The notes beneath the pieces were generated by a model, which searched no databases, had not been told where the DNA came from, and saw nothing but the letters and a program-made list of their open reading frames with translations. Below, in pieces: positions 34,508 through 43,184 of a stretch of DNA of 64,000 nucleotides (the stretch's first letter is position 1; each line of letters starts with the position of its first letter). Location: positions 5,762,746 to 5,826,745 of the forward strand of contig OZ025222.1 of the NCBI GenBank assembly GCA_964019055.1, in the 5' to 3' direction. Origin of the DNA: Anthopleura xanthogrammica. Its lineage: Eukaryota; Cnidaria; Anthozoa; Actiniaria; Actiniidae. The translations under genes were made by a program, and so were the position numbers.

Positions 34508-34952
34508 AGTAGGTATGTACTGCCGGTTCTGGACCACTTGACTGTACCCCTCTCCAAACATCACGCACGAGCGAACTTGGCTTAAATTTCCCCCACTGGT
34601 ACGCCCAAGCCACGCGTTTCCGCCTACTCGTGCCCCCTTCTCCAAACATCACCTCCGGCCCCCCTAATTCTTCACCACTCCCACCCTCGCCTTCCCCCTT
34701 CTCCAAGATCTGACCAAGCGTGCGCAAAAAATAAGCACAAAGATGGGGGAGAAGAGGGAAGGGGTGAGCTATTTTTGGGAGGAGAGGGGAGGAAGGGAAG
34801 TGAAGGGAAGTGAAGGGAAGTGAAGAAGAAGGGAAGTGAAGTGAGCACGGGGGTGGGGGAGAAGAGGGAAGGGGTGAGCTATTTTGGGAGGAGAGGGGGG
34901 AGAAGGGAAGTGAAGAAGAAAGGAGAAGAAGAATAAATAAAGTAAATAAAAG
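34508..34952 (+). repeat. Left terminal inverted repeat of the complete Polinton
   Basis: It begins AGTAGGTATG, the AG start usual for Polintons. The outer 230 bp match the right end base for base with few changes. The inner part is a purine tract with GGGAAGTGAA repeats and two copies of GGGAGAAGAGGGAAGGGGTG. The repeat number differs from the right end (about 445 versus 502 bp). Confidence 0.88.
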
Positions 34953-34965
34953 TGCTTTAAGAAAG

Positions 34966-35499
34966 ATGCAGATACATAATAAAGGAAAGATGCGAAAGAA
35001 GAATAAGAAAAGTCGTCAGAGAGAAGTCAAGAAGGAAGAAGAGATTCACATCACTGAAAAAGCGCTTGAACAGGTCATGAGAGCGTACCGCAAGTCCATG
35101 ACCACGTCGCCCCAAGTGATCGAAACCCCTCCGGAAGAAGAAGAACCTCCAACACCACCACCACGAAATTATCCCCAAGGGATCAAGACCCCTCCGGAAA
35201 AAGAACCCCCCGCGCCCCTCCCACCAAAGAAAATAGACTATTCCTTCTTAAAGAACAACTGGGAGAATAGGAAATGCGTCGTAGCCACGAACCTACTTAC
35301 CAAAGAAAAGAACTACTTTCGGAGCATGTACGCGACGGGTAAGCGCTTAGGAATAAACCCAGGTCTCATAATTGGCTGTTGTGAGGGAAAAGCTTCTGCA
35401 AAGACCGGAAAGTCAAAGATCGATGGTCAAAAATACGCGTTCGCTTACTTCAAAGAAGAGGAGTTACCCGAGGGGTGCGTGTTATTAAAGGCTAAGTAA
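34966..35499 (+). CDS. Polinton HTH-domain protein with basic and Pro-rich leader (177 aa)
   Basis: A basic N-terminus (KMRKKNKKSRQREVKKEEE), then two Pro/Glu-rich repeats with PPEEE and PPPR, then a compact C-terminal domain (about residues 100-177): RKCVVATNLLT, NYFRSMYATGKRLGINPGL, IGCCEGKASAKTGKS, KYAFAYFKEEELPEG. The succession of strand, helix with LGI, and C.G turn resembles NUMOD1 DNA-binding modules. It is the first gene inside the left terminal repeat and may start at the inner ATG (MRKKN). Two decayed copies lie at 5364 and 8424. A role at element ends or in transcription is conceivable but unproven. Confidence 0.55.
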   Translation: MQIHNKGKMRKKNKKSRQREVKKEEEIHITEKALEQVMRAYRKSMTTSPQVIETPPEEEEPPTPPPRNYPQGIKTPPEKEPPAPLPPKKIDYSFLKNNWENRKCVVATNLLTKEKNYFRSMYATGKRLGINPGLIIGCCEGKASAKTGKSKIDGQKYAFAYFKEEELPEGCVLLKAK

Positions 35500-35599
35500 C
35501 GTAAGATATCAAAGAAGGACTTTGACATCTAATACGAAAAAAAAAGATGGCTTAAGAATATCTAGTCTATTATAAAGAGAACAAGAGAAGAAAGGAAAA

Positions 35600-36382
35600 A
35601 TGTCACTAACAGGACCAAGGCTAACAAGTATGATAGATTATGATGCAAGTAACCTACGATTCTCTAAACCAATACAAAAAGAAGTGCTAGGAAAGAAGAT
35701 AAAGTATAAGATAATCGAGATAAACACGAAGTACGACGACAATGAAACACAAGGAAAGCTAATAGTGCCATCTGGGTGGGTATTCTCGTTCGGTCCTTCA
35801 GAAAGCTTATTCGAAGGATCAAGGAAGGACTATAGCCTACCATTATGCATGTGGAATCGCGAAGGACCAACCGAAGACCAGGAAAAGTGGATAAGATCCT
35901 TCGACGAGGTCGTAGATATGTGCATCGGAGCCGTACTACACTATAAGGAAGAACTAGGACTAATAGAACTAACTAGATCGGACCTAAGAAAGATCAAAGG
36001 CGGACTAAATCCCTTATATTGGAAACTAGAACCGGTAACAGGAGAAGATGGGAACGTTAGGTTAGAGAAAGTAGAGAGAAGAGGACCCACGTTATACCCA
36101 AAAATACCAACAAACAGGGCTACGGGTAAGCTAGGAGGAAGATTTTACGACGCGTCCGGAAAAAGAATAGATCAAGAAGAACTTATTGATAAGAAAATGG
36201 ACGTAGACGTTGCGTTACACATCAGTAACATATACGTAGGATCTTCAGGTAAAGTAACCTTAGTCATAAGAGTATGGGAAGCAAACACCAAAGATCCTAA
36301 GGAGTACGAGAGACTACTAAAGCCAATACCAGAGATAGAGGAAGAAGAGGAGTCAGACGAAGAATGCCATCTCATTACCTAA
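35600..36382 (+). CDS. Probable ssDNA-binding protein (260 aa)
   Basis: No catalytic motif. The layout is an N-terminal strand-rich part with KLIVPSGWVFSFGPSES, YSLPLCMWN and a helix with FDEVVDMCIGAV, then YPKIPT, GRFYDASGKRIDQEEL, and a C-terminal strand pair VALHISNIYVGSSGKVTLVI ending in an acidic tail. This order (a product-edge strand, a YSL.L segment, a Y.P..P segment, then a GIYV..GKV.L end) resembles the DUF2738-type ssDNA-binding proteins of large DNA viruses. An acidic C-terminus is also common in SSBs. It sits near PolB in the same element, which would fit a replication role. The family match is by eye only. Confidence 0.4.
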   Translation: MSLTGPRLTSMIDYDASNLRFSKPIQKEVLGKKIKYKIIEINTKYDDNETQGKLIVPSGWVFSFGPSESLFEGSRKDYSLPLCMWNREGPTEDQEKWIRSFDEVVDMCIGAVLHYKEELGLIELTRSDLRKIKGGLNPLYWKLEPVTGEDGNVRLEKVERRGPTLYPKIPTNRATGKLGGRFYDASGKRIDQEELIDKKMDVDVALHISNIYVGSSGKVTLVIRVWEANTKDPKEYERLLKPIPEIEEEEESDEECHLIT

Positions 36383-37747
36383 ATAACATCCAACCTACTA
36401 CCGCGGATACGATGGTAATTACCACTAAGTTCACATCATGCGAACTATCACCAGTAGGCTTAAGATACCCCATGGGTCTCTTAACAACGTTACTGGTTTT
36501 CCCAGTTGTTTGGTGAGATACGTCCTTTTCCTTCTTCATCTTATTCGTGGGGTTAGAGACCTTCTCTTTCTCCTTCTTTTCCTCCTCTTCATACTCACTC
36601 TCAGTCTTCTTATTAACCTCGTTCACTCCAAACTTCATCCAAGGACGTACTTTCCTAAGCTTATCATCGTACCCCTTCACGGGATTCTCATTTATGATAA
36701 GCCTACTTGGCATCAACCAACAACCCGGAGCTAACGCGTAATCCAACACCACGTTCGTATCATTCACGGCTTTCTGATAGTCTTGGATCCCAACAGTGAT
36801 ACTGTTTACGAGAATGCTGCTCTCAAAAACGACAAGGAAGACCTTTTGCGTTTCCTGAGCACCACCACTATTCTCCTTATCATAGATAGGAGTGCGCGTA
36901 TTGACTTGAGCTCCAAGGCTTCAATGCTACGATTAATCCTAATCAATCTTCTTAACCCTAATCCCTTCTCAGCAAAAAACGGTCTCCATGGTTTCCCCTC
37001 AAGACTTCGTATGAAGTAAATGAGGTTCCCCATGGTTCCCGAACCCCCATTATCACTAAACCTCATGTTAGAAGGATATGAGTCTCCCTTCCTATTAATA
37101 TACGGGCCACTAGGAAGGTACAAATAGGTTTCTCCGAGACCACGAGCTGCCCCCTCCTTATTCCTAAAGTCTGGATTCACTAACTCGAACTCGTTCTTCA
37201 AACGCTCCCACTCGACCTTGTCGTAGTGATTGTCCATCCTATCAAAGACGGAATCCTTAGGAAGCGGACACCCCAACTCATACAACAATCTGCGCACCGT
37301 GAAAGCCACGTGGAATCGGAAAACCGGAATGTCCTTCATCATGTCAAGTCCAACCCCACACCCCTTAGTAGCAACCCAAACGGCAAAGTTTAGTTGTTGG
37401 GGCCAGTACTTTATGTTAGGACCCGCTAGCCAAGTACTACTTTCTTCATGTGAAATGTGTGTTAACGCTGTTTCCTCAAAGATGTTCCTAACTCTTGTTT
37501 CGAAGGATTCTTTTGGAGTAACTTGGATCGAAAGATTGGTTACTAGTTCAGAAAAGCCTCCCTCAGGCTTGTTATCGTAAAAAGGGTATGCTTTTCCAGT
37601 CCTAGTGAGGTACGTGGGAAAGTTAGGTTTAGGAGGCGCGGACTTAGACTTAGACTTAGGCTTAGGAGGAAGGTGATATTGTCTGAATTCACGCCCCTTA
37701 GTAGGAAAAAAGTAGTGGTTCACATCGTTACCAAATGCATCATACAT
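36375..37747 (-). pseudogene. WPQQLNF-family Polinton protein, one frameshift
   Basis: The N-terminal frame (36806-37747, start ATG in MYDAFG) and the C-terminal frame (36375-36767) align to the first and last parts of the single 488-residue protein at 61886-63352, with a shift near 36920. Conserved blocks are WLAGPN.KYWPQQLNFAV, TKGCGVG, FRFHVAFTVRRLLYE, NPDFRN, GLGETY, INRSIEAL, LDYALAPGCWLMPS and GVNEVN. A hydrophobic segment closes the protein (VVITIVSAVVGWMLF), which suggests a tail anchor. Function is unknown; presence in all three Polintons here marks it as a core gene. It follows the SSB gene tail-to-tail, overlapping it by 8 bp. Confidence 0.75.
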
Positions 37748-37840
37748 CTTTCTTCTTTTTATATGATGTATTTCTTTCCCATTAAACCTCTATTCTATCC
37801 TCACGACGAATCCTATACTCAAGATCTCCTAGTCGGAACG

Positions 37841-38458
37841 CTACTTCCTTGGTTGTGTAAGTTGTTGAATAAATTCTTCCTTCACCTCCTTCCTTAAACC
37901 CTCGATGTCGAATACTTTTTTTTGCGAAAATTCTTCGTTCTTCTTCATCCTAATCTCTCCCCTAAGTTTCTCGTACTTCTTCATTTCACCAAGAATAAGA
38001 GTAAATTCTTCCTCACTAATCCTGTTATCCTTTAAAGCTTTCGAGACAACATCGTTAATGCTATTAAGCTTAGAACGAATGAGCTGAACCGTCTTCTCGT
38101 GCTTACTTACTTTCACAGTGAGCTTCTTAACAGTCATTCCGCACAAAGCAGAAACAACCCCCATAAAACCCCCCAGCGCAGACAGTGGTATTCTAAGCGC
38201 CAATCCGGGGCCCGTGAGTGACGTACCAATGCCTCCCATCGAAAACAAGACAGAAAGACCTCCCGAGGTCATTGAGAAAGTATGGAAAAACAACCTCCAT
38301 CGCGAATATTTCTTTCGCACTTTTTCGTATCGATCGCGCTCACTTTCTAACTTCGTGAGTACACCATCTACCTTGTGTAGTCTAAAATCCTCACCATCAG
38401 TGAATTCTGGAGCTGTTGGATAGAGTGTTGTTGTTTTCTTAATGTCGTTATCAACCAT
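37841..38458 (-). CDS. Polinton glycine-rich membrane protein (205 aa)
   Basis: Homologous along its length to 6368-6982 and 61292-61879. A polar leader with RLHKVDGVL and a basic helix YEKVRKKYSRWRLFFH come first, then two Gly/Ser-rich hydrophobic segments with IGTSLTGPGLAL, then a coiled-coil tail (residues 115-200) with KHEKTVQLIRSKLNSIN. A helix-glycine-rich-helix layout like this occurs in membrane-inserting proteins. It lies between the WPQQLNF and penton-like genes. It could act in virion membrane, assembly or entry; nothing in the sequence decides this. Confidence 0.65.
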   Translation of the reverse strand: MVDNDIKKTTTLYPTAPEFTDGEDFRLHKVDGVLTKLESERDRYEKVRKKYSRWRLFFHTFSMTSGGLSVLFSMGGIGTSLTGPGLALRIPLSALGGFMGVVSALCGMTVKKLTVKVSKHEKTVQLIRSKLNSINDVVSKALKDNRISEEEFTLILGEMKKYEKLRGEIRMKKNEEFSQKKVFDIEGLRKEVKEEFIQQLTQPRK

Positions 38459-38483
38459 TCTTTTGTATATTACGTTACTATTC

Positions 38484-39164
38484 TTATGTGATTTCTACTG
38501 CGATCATCATTGGATATATTCCATCAGTGACGCTATTGTTATCACTATCCGTAATCCAAAATCTGATGCTACTGATCTTTTCTCCCAAGATGGGGGTGCC
38601 ATGGGTATCGTTGAAAACATGTGATACGTTCTCACCAAGATCCCCTACGTCTATTGGGAAAAACACCTGGGAAGAAGCTAACGTCTTGTATGATAACGAG
38701 TCACGTTGTTCGTCGATTAGGGTATGAAAGGAATTCACGAGGTTACAATGGAGATAAAGAACGGTAGGGGATTCCTTAAGAGTTATCGGGTGTGCTTTCT
38801 TTTTCTCTCCATCCCAAGGTAGATCCTTAGGTACCCCCAGGAAAGAGGCTAAGTTTGGACTTAGGGTCGTATCCTTTTTGGTGGTAGTCACCACCCATTT
38901 CTTCTCATCATCTTCTTTCACCTTCAAGGGAAAGCTTTTTTCTCCCTCAAGGAAAGATACGAGGGTATCTATGTAATAATTCCCCTGAGGAATCCTAAGA
39001 CTAACCTTTCCACTAGCAGCATACACGAGTCCTTCTCCCATGAGATCATAGAGCCCATTCTTAAACATACAGCTCAAGAACGTCATCTTAGTCTTCCTAC
39101 CTATAGGATGTTCCAACCAAAACGTCTCATCCGACTTCCTTAATGTCACGAAAAGTCTTACCAT
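38484..39164 (-). CDS. Probable penton or minor capsid protein (226 aa)
   Basis: An N-terminal strand-rich part (LEHPIGRKTKMTFLSCMF), then IPQGNYYIDTLVSFL, ASFLGVPKDLPW, LYLHCNLVNS, FFPIDVG and the closing IRFWITDSDNNSVTDG, a succession seen in the minor capsid (penton-like) proteins of Polintons and related viruses: the LHC.LV strand, the I..IRF.I.D strand and a G-P-turn near the end. A single jelly roll of 200-250 residues is the usual size. It is one gene from the membrane-active protein and about 5 kb from the MCP. No sequence search was possible, so the family is inferred from pattern. Confidence 0.5.
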   Translation of the reverse strand: MVRLFVTLRKSDETFWLEHPIGRKTKMTFLSCMFKNGLYDLMGEGLVYAASGKVSLRIPQGNYYIDTLVSFLEGEKSFPLKVKEDDEKKWVVTTTKKDTTLSPNLASFLGVPKDLPWDGEKKKAHPITLKESPTVLYLHCNLVNSFHTLIDEQRDSLSYKTLASSQVFFPIDVGDLGENVSHVFNDTHGTPILGEKISSIRFWITDSDNNSVTDGIYPMMIAVEIT

Positions 39165-39177
39165 TTATATCTACTCC

Positions 39178-40173
39178 TTATCTCCTTTTCTTCTTAAATT
39201 TTTCAACAACATACACCACCACAGCCATGATCAACAACCACGCGTTCTTAGCCAAAAACCCCACGACCTCTCCCGCCGTCTTGAATAGGAACGAAGCGAT
39301 AGAGCCTATCATCCCAGGTAGCAGCCCCGCGACCTTCACGCCTAGCTTCTTCAAGCCCCTTCCCATCGCGGATAACCCTGCCTTGAGTTTGGAAAGGATG
39401 AATCCAACTACCACAAGGGTAGCTGCTAGTACGGCAGCTACGGTGATTCCCCCTGCTTTTTTGAAGATCTCTTTGATGCGCTCTTTCAGAGGAACTTTTT
39501 CTTCTATGGCTTCGTTTTCTGCATCTATTCGTTCGTTTTCTCTCTCTAGTTCTTCATTCTCTCTTCTTAATTCTTCTACTCGTTCCCTATCATTAGGATC
39601 GTTACTCTCTTCCAACCTTTCTCTCTCTTCTTCGTTTCGTTCTATTGTTCTTTCGTTGTCTGTCATGACCTCTTCATTATGGGCACGGACCGCCTCGCCC
39701 GTTGGACCCAACTTATCCTTCAGGGCCGGTGGTAACTTAGGATCTTCGAAGTCATACCACTTGTTCCTACTTCCAGACAATCTTATCTCCGGTCGCTCAC
39801 CATTCATCCTAGTGAGAGTCCTATTAGAAGCAGGATTAAAGAATGGATACTTATCCATTATCGTCTTACCAGCGTCAGTATTTTCCCCATCCCTAACCCT
39901 TTCCTTCATGTTACTCATCTCGAACTCTTCGATATTCTGCTTGAGCCTACTACGATATGTATCATTATCCTCATTCTCTAACCTTTCGTACCCCTTTAAT
40001 TCCCTATCACTCATGTCCCTCCCCCTCTTCGAAAAGAACTCCCTAAATCTCTTCATCCAACTCCTTTCACCTATATCCTCACACTCCAATAAGGGGTCTA
40101 AGTCATCATTAATATCAGCACGCCCCTCTTCTCCTAATGGATCAAAGTCTACATCTCCTCCAAATTCTGCCAT
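39178..40173 (-). CDS. Coiled-coil and glycine/alanine-rich membrane protein (331 aa)
   Basis: An acidic N-terminus (DPLGEEGRADINDDLDPLLE), a central long coiled coil with Glu/Arg-rich repeats (ERNEEERERLEESND.., ENEELERENERIDAENEAIE), and a C-terminal third with two or three hydrophobic segments: GGITVAAVLAATLVVVGFIL, AGLSAMGRGLKKLGVKVAGLL and NAWLLIMAVVVYVV, closing with KFKKKRR. The Gly/Lys-patterned middle segment is of the amphipathic, membrane-lytic type seen in internal capsid proteins such as adenovirus pVI, but the similarity is only in character. The plus-strand antisense frame of 375 residues over the same region is a shadow. Confidence 0.65.
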   Translation of the reverse strand: MAEFGGDVDFDPLGEEGRADINDDLDPLLECEDIGERSWMKRFREFFSKRGRDMSDRELKGYERLENEDNDTYRSRLKQNIEEFEMSNMKERVRDGENTDAGKTIMDKYPFFNPASNRTLTRMNGERPEIRLSGSRNKWYDFEDPKLPPALKDKLGPTGEAVRAHNEEVMTDNERTIERNEEERERLEESNDPNDRERVEELRRENEELERENERIDAENEAIEEKVPLKERIKEIFKKAGGITVAAVLAATLVVVGFILSKLKAGLSAMGRGLKKLGVKVAGLLPGMIGSIASFLFKTAGEVVGFLAKNAWLLIMAVVVYVVEKFKKKRR

Positions 40174-40176
40174 CTT

Positions 40177-40500
40177 TTATTTTACTCTAGAAATAACATA
40201 TATTAAAGCCAAGATTCCCCCTATCCACAAGAATTTCGTCACGTACTTCTTTCGCTCGTTTGCTTCGTAAGCCCCTCCAAAACCACCATTACGAAGCCTA
40301 TCAATATAAGAGTCATCATCCTCACTAGGTAATCTCATACACCTATTTAGATCTTCTTCAGTCATCTTGATTGCCCTAGTTATGAAGAAGTTCTTAAGTC
40401 TCTCATACTGAGACCCCTTACTCATGTCCTTACTCCGCAATAACCACTTTCTCTCATTATCATTGATGGTAACATGTAACTCTTCTTCACGTTCTACCAT
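40177..40500 (-). CDS. Small C-terminally anchored protein (107 aa)
   Basis: Mostly charged residues (MVEREEELHVTINDNERKW) with a LRSKDMSKGSQYERLKNFF segment, ending in a single hydrophobic anchor LWIGGILALIYVISRVK. That ending is nearly the same as the ending of the next protein upstream (GGGMLALTYVISRVI), which suggests tandem duplication. It overlaps no other gene; intergenic spacing is 3-4 bp. Function unknown, but the anchor implies a membrane-bound virion or assembly protein. Confidence 0.6.
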   Translation of the reverse strand: MVEREEELHVTINDNERKWLLRSKDMSKGSQYERLKNFFITRAIKMTEEDLNRCMRLPSEDDDSYIDRLRNGGFGGAYEANERKKYVTKFLWIGGILALIYVISRVK

Positions 40501-40504
40501 TCTT

Positions 40505-40953
40505 TTATATTACTCTACTAATAACGTACGTTAAAGCCAACATTCCCCCACCCACGAAAATCATCTCGTACTCCTTTTGTTCCTTGCTTGGTTTGTAATA
40601 ATCTGAGAGCTTAGGTTTCGGATATTTTTCATCAAAGGAGGAGTGGGAAGCCGTGGGATGAGTCTTAGCATAGAGAAAAAGGGCGTCACCCGTTTCTTTC
40701 ATGTTCTTTTCTGCCATCTTCTTATTCGCGTATTGTGCGTCTAAGTAATCCCTATACTTTGTCCTTTTCTTTTCCCACGCCCCCATGTCCCTCTGATACG
40801 CTTCCAAGGCCTTATCATGACGACTTTTTTCCTCTAGTGGAGCATCTTCCGATAACGACTTAGCCAAGTAAGACCCTCCCACGAATGCCGCTGCGTTAAG
40901 TGTTGCTCCGAGAATCAACAACGATATAGCTATTATTGCCATTTTATCTTTCA
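40505..40953 (-). CDS. Small membrane protein with N- and C-terminal hydrophobic segments
   Basis: The frame extends to 41071, but the Met of MKDKMAIIAISLLILGATL (start at 40953) is the likely start because it opens a hydrophobic signal-anchor; the upstream 39 residues are basic, lack a hydrophobic start and overlap the next gene. A charged middle with DKALEAYQRDMGAWEKKRTK follows, then the ending MIFVGGGMLALTYVISRVI, like its neighbour at 40177-40500. It is probably a membrane protein with both ends anchored. Function unknown. Confidence 0.55.
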
Positions 40954-40992
40954 TTGAGAAAGATAAGTGTTTAGGTCTTTTTTGCGTACTCC

Positions 40993-41223
40993 TTAGACAC
41001 CCACGGGTAAAATCTTCTTCTCTTCTAGGTAGTCCTTCAGATACGTGGAACCCGCGAGTACAGCCACCCACTTACCATAATTCGTCAAGCTATTGGATGG
41101 ATCGCTAATGAATGACTCTTTCGTCATCTTCTTCCCTAGGAATCCTATTCCCCCAGCGATTCCTACGATCACTGCGGATTCCATGATCTTTTTCACGAGG
41201 TCGTTTTCTACTTTCTTTGCCAT
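40993..41223 (-). CDS. Small membrane protein (76 aa)
   Basis: MAKKVENDL, then hydrophobic VIVGIAGGIGFLG, a polar middle, a second weakly hydrophobic part (KWVAVLAGSTYL) and a charged end. No family was recognised. It is in the same minus-strand run as its neighbours and begins right after an AAATAAAAGCC sequence before the ATG. Confidence 0.5.
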   Translation of the reverse strand: MAKKVENDLVKKIMESAVIVGIAGGIGFLGKKMTKESFISDPSNSLTNYGKWVAVLAGSTYLKDYLEEKKILPVGV

Positions 41224-41298
41224 GGCTTTTATTTGATGGGTATATCATTGCTTATATGAATTTTCCTCATGGCATGCCTTCCCACGTGATTAGAGGGG

Positions 41299-41757
41299 TC
41301 AAGGTCCTTCCATTCCTATCGTTGGCTTCGCCCTACTTGGAGCTAAGGGCGTGTGAAGGTTTTGGGAAGGCGTGGGAGTGTTATCCGCTGGAGTGGGAAC
41401 GCTTTGGGAACGTGGGGAAGATGGAGGATTACTCTTTCTCCACTTAAAGTATAGATCAGTAGCCGTTAGCCCGAGTCCTATCATGGTTAATACGCTAGTG
41501 AAGTCGAGTCCAGGCATCCACGTTCCCTCCGATTCTTCTTCTTCCTGACTAGCATTCTTTTCCGCAGCTTTCTTTTCCGCAGCTTCCTTTTCTAGCAATG
41601 CTTTCTTAGCTTTCCTATTATATTCCACCAACTTCTTCCCAGCAGCAACCTTCTTAGGATCTTTTTCTCGAACGATTCTTTGTGGTTCTTTCGTGATTCG
41701 TTCTTCATCAACACCTCCGCCTCCCCCACCAGCATTTCCTTCTTTTGGCGTTTCCAT
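41299..41757 (-). CDS. Small single-pass protein (152 aa)
   Basis: A Gly-rich start (GNAGGGGGGVDEERI), a Lys/Ala/Glu-rich helix (AKKALLEKEAAEKKAAEK), a hydrophobic segment at about residues 83-103 (FTSVLTMIGLGLTATDLYF), then a Pro/Ser-rich tail. A decayed homologue lies at 1-200. Function unknown. Confidence 0.55.
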   Translation of the reverse strand: METPKEGNAGGGGGGVDEERITKEPQRIVREKDPKKVAAGKKLVEYNRKAKKALLEKEAAEKKAAEKNASQEEEESEGTWMPGLDFTSVLTMIGLGLTATDLYFKWRKSNPPSSPRSQSVPTPADNTPTPSQNLHTPLAPSRAKPTIGMEGP

Positions 41758-41801
41758 CTTTATTACTTATCAACAAATGCTTAAGTCTTGCTTAAGTATG
41801 C

Positions 41802-42380
41802 TTAATTCTTGCTTAACTCTTGTCCGTATTCCCTAACAAGTTGTTCCGCGGGTTCCAAAAATTCCGGAGATGCCCCAAGAAAATCCATCTTCACGTGCTT
41901 TCCGACTTGAAAAAGAAAGTCTGCTAATGCTATGAACCATCCTCCTTTCAGTGCGAAAAATCCGACGTCGTTGGTTAAGCTTTCTCTCAGGAACTTATCC
42001 TTCTCCAAATCGTTGTTAAGTTCTTTTTTATCATCAATCGGAAGAATGCGTGAGATGATTTCTACTGCTATTCCCTGGAGTACGTTCATTAATCCGTTCG
42101 CCATCTTAGCCCCCGTAGCGGCTTGATATCTGTTATAGTATTTCTTAACGTCCTTTTTAGGTAATCTTTTAATATCGCCTAGACTTAGTTTGGTCCCTGT
42201 ATATTCACTAATCGTTCCTAATGTGGCAAGTATGCAAAGTTGTTCGCGCTTTTCCGCTAACTCTTCATCATCCTCCTCGGGGTTTGACTTTGACTTCTTC
42301 TTTGGGGGAGTTGTTTCCTTTACTTCTTCTGTTTTTGAAGGCGTGGATTTATCATCGTATTGTTCCATGATGGATCCCAT
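41802..42380 (-). CDS. Conserved Polinton protein of unknown function (192 aa)
   Basis: An acidic/basic low-complexity start (MGSIMEQYDDKSTPSKTEE, KKKSKSNPEEDDEE), then EKREQLCILATLGTISEYTGTKLSL, KKDVKKYYNRYQAATGAKMANGL, a hydrophobic helix with LQGIAVEIISRILP, and a long C-terminal helical part (FFALKGGWFIALADFLFQVG). The real start may be the second Met (MEQYDDK), as in the paralogue. It is the parent of the expanded copy at 42541-43167 and of the decayed one at 228-760. Its place between the membrane genes and the ATPase is the same in both Polinton copies. Confidence 0.6.
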   Translation of the reverse strand: MGSIMEQYDDKSTPSKTEEVKETTPPKKKSKSNPEEDDEELAEKREQLCILATLGTISEYTGTKLSLGDIKRLPKKDVKKYYNRYQAATGAKMANGLMNVLQGIAVEIISRILPIDDKKELNNDLEKDKFLRESLTNDVGFFALKGGWFIALADFLFQVGKHVKMDFLGASPEFLEPAEQLVREYGQELSKN

Positions 42381-42440
42381 GTTACTTTATCATCATCAAC
42401 ATATACTTAGACCAGGTATTTCTAGATCTAGGATGGAGGT

Positions 42441-43167
42441 GGAAAAAAGAAGAAACCTCCTAACGCCATGATTCTTTCTCCTTTTTCCCGAACGAATTTG
42501 GTATCATTGGTTAGTCTTCCTTTCAGGAACTCGTGGTGATCTAAAGCTGCTTCTTCTTCTTCTTCTTCTTCTTCTTCTTCTTCTTCTTCTTCTTCTTCTT
42601 CTTCTTCTTCTTCTTCTTCTTCTTCTTCTTCTTCTTCTTCTTCTTCTTCTTCTTCTTCTTCTTCTTCTTCTTCTTCTTCTTCTTCTTCTTCTTCTTCTTC
42701 TTCTTCTTCTTCTTCTTCTTCTTCTTCTTCTTCTTCTTCTTCTTCTTCTTCTTCTTCTTCTTCTTCTTCTTCTTCTTCTTCTTCTTCTTCTTCTTCTTCT
42801 TCTTCTTCTTCTTCTTCTTCTTCTTCTTCTTCTTCTTCTTCTTCTTCTTCTTCTTCTTCTTCTTCGTGGACTGATACGTCTTATAATATTTCTTAACGTC
42901 CTTTGGTGGTAACTTTATGATATCTTCTATATTTAGTTTACATCCAACATATTCGCTAATGGTTCCTAACAAAGCAAGTATGCAAAGTTGTTCGCGCTTT
43001 TCCCTTAACTCTTCCGCCTTCTTCTCAGCCTCCTTCTTAACCTTCCTTTCAGCCTTCCTTTCAGCCCTCTTTTCAACCTTCTTAGCCTTCCTTTCAGCCT
43101 TCTTCTCAGACCTAGACTTTACTTTTTTTGGAGGGGAGGGTGTGAATTTATCATCGTGCTGTTCCAT
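42441..43167 (-). CDS. Paralogue of the 192-aa protein with an encoded polylysine run
   Basis: N-terminal MEQHDDKFTPSPPKK and a very basic stretch (ERKAERKVKKEAEKKAEEL), then EKREQLCILALLGTISEYVG, KDVKKYYKTYQ as in the parent. After this an uninterrupted run of about 105 Lys codons begins and reaches nearly to a stop at 42541-42543. Beyond that stop, nucleotides 42441-42540 still match the end of the parent protein (LKGRLTND, ALGG). So the expansion replaced about 60 residues, including the hydrophobic helix. The run is one plain AAG repeat, so its length in the assembly may be wrong. Confidence 0.55.
42549..42865. repeat. (CTT)n/(AAG)n microsatellite, about 105 units
   Basis: An almost pure trinucleotide run of about 316 bp on the plus strand. 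It codes for Lys on the minus strand, within the paralogue gene. Purity implies recent, unstable expansion or an assembly artefact. Confidence 0.95.
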
Positions 43168-43184
43168 AATTCCTTATCTTATAA

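Noticed and set aside
39143..40270. Plus-strand open frame of 375 residues
   Set aside because: It is antisense to the coiled-coil membrane protein (39178-40173) and is a Ser/Phe/Leu-rich shadow of its Glu/Arg-rich codons, with no family pattern of its own.
42549..42865. Polylysine run as a true nuclear targeting or DNA-binding domain
   Set aside because: A pure AAG repeat of this length is best explained by microsatellite expansion; the parent gene has no such run.
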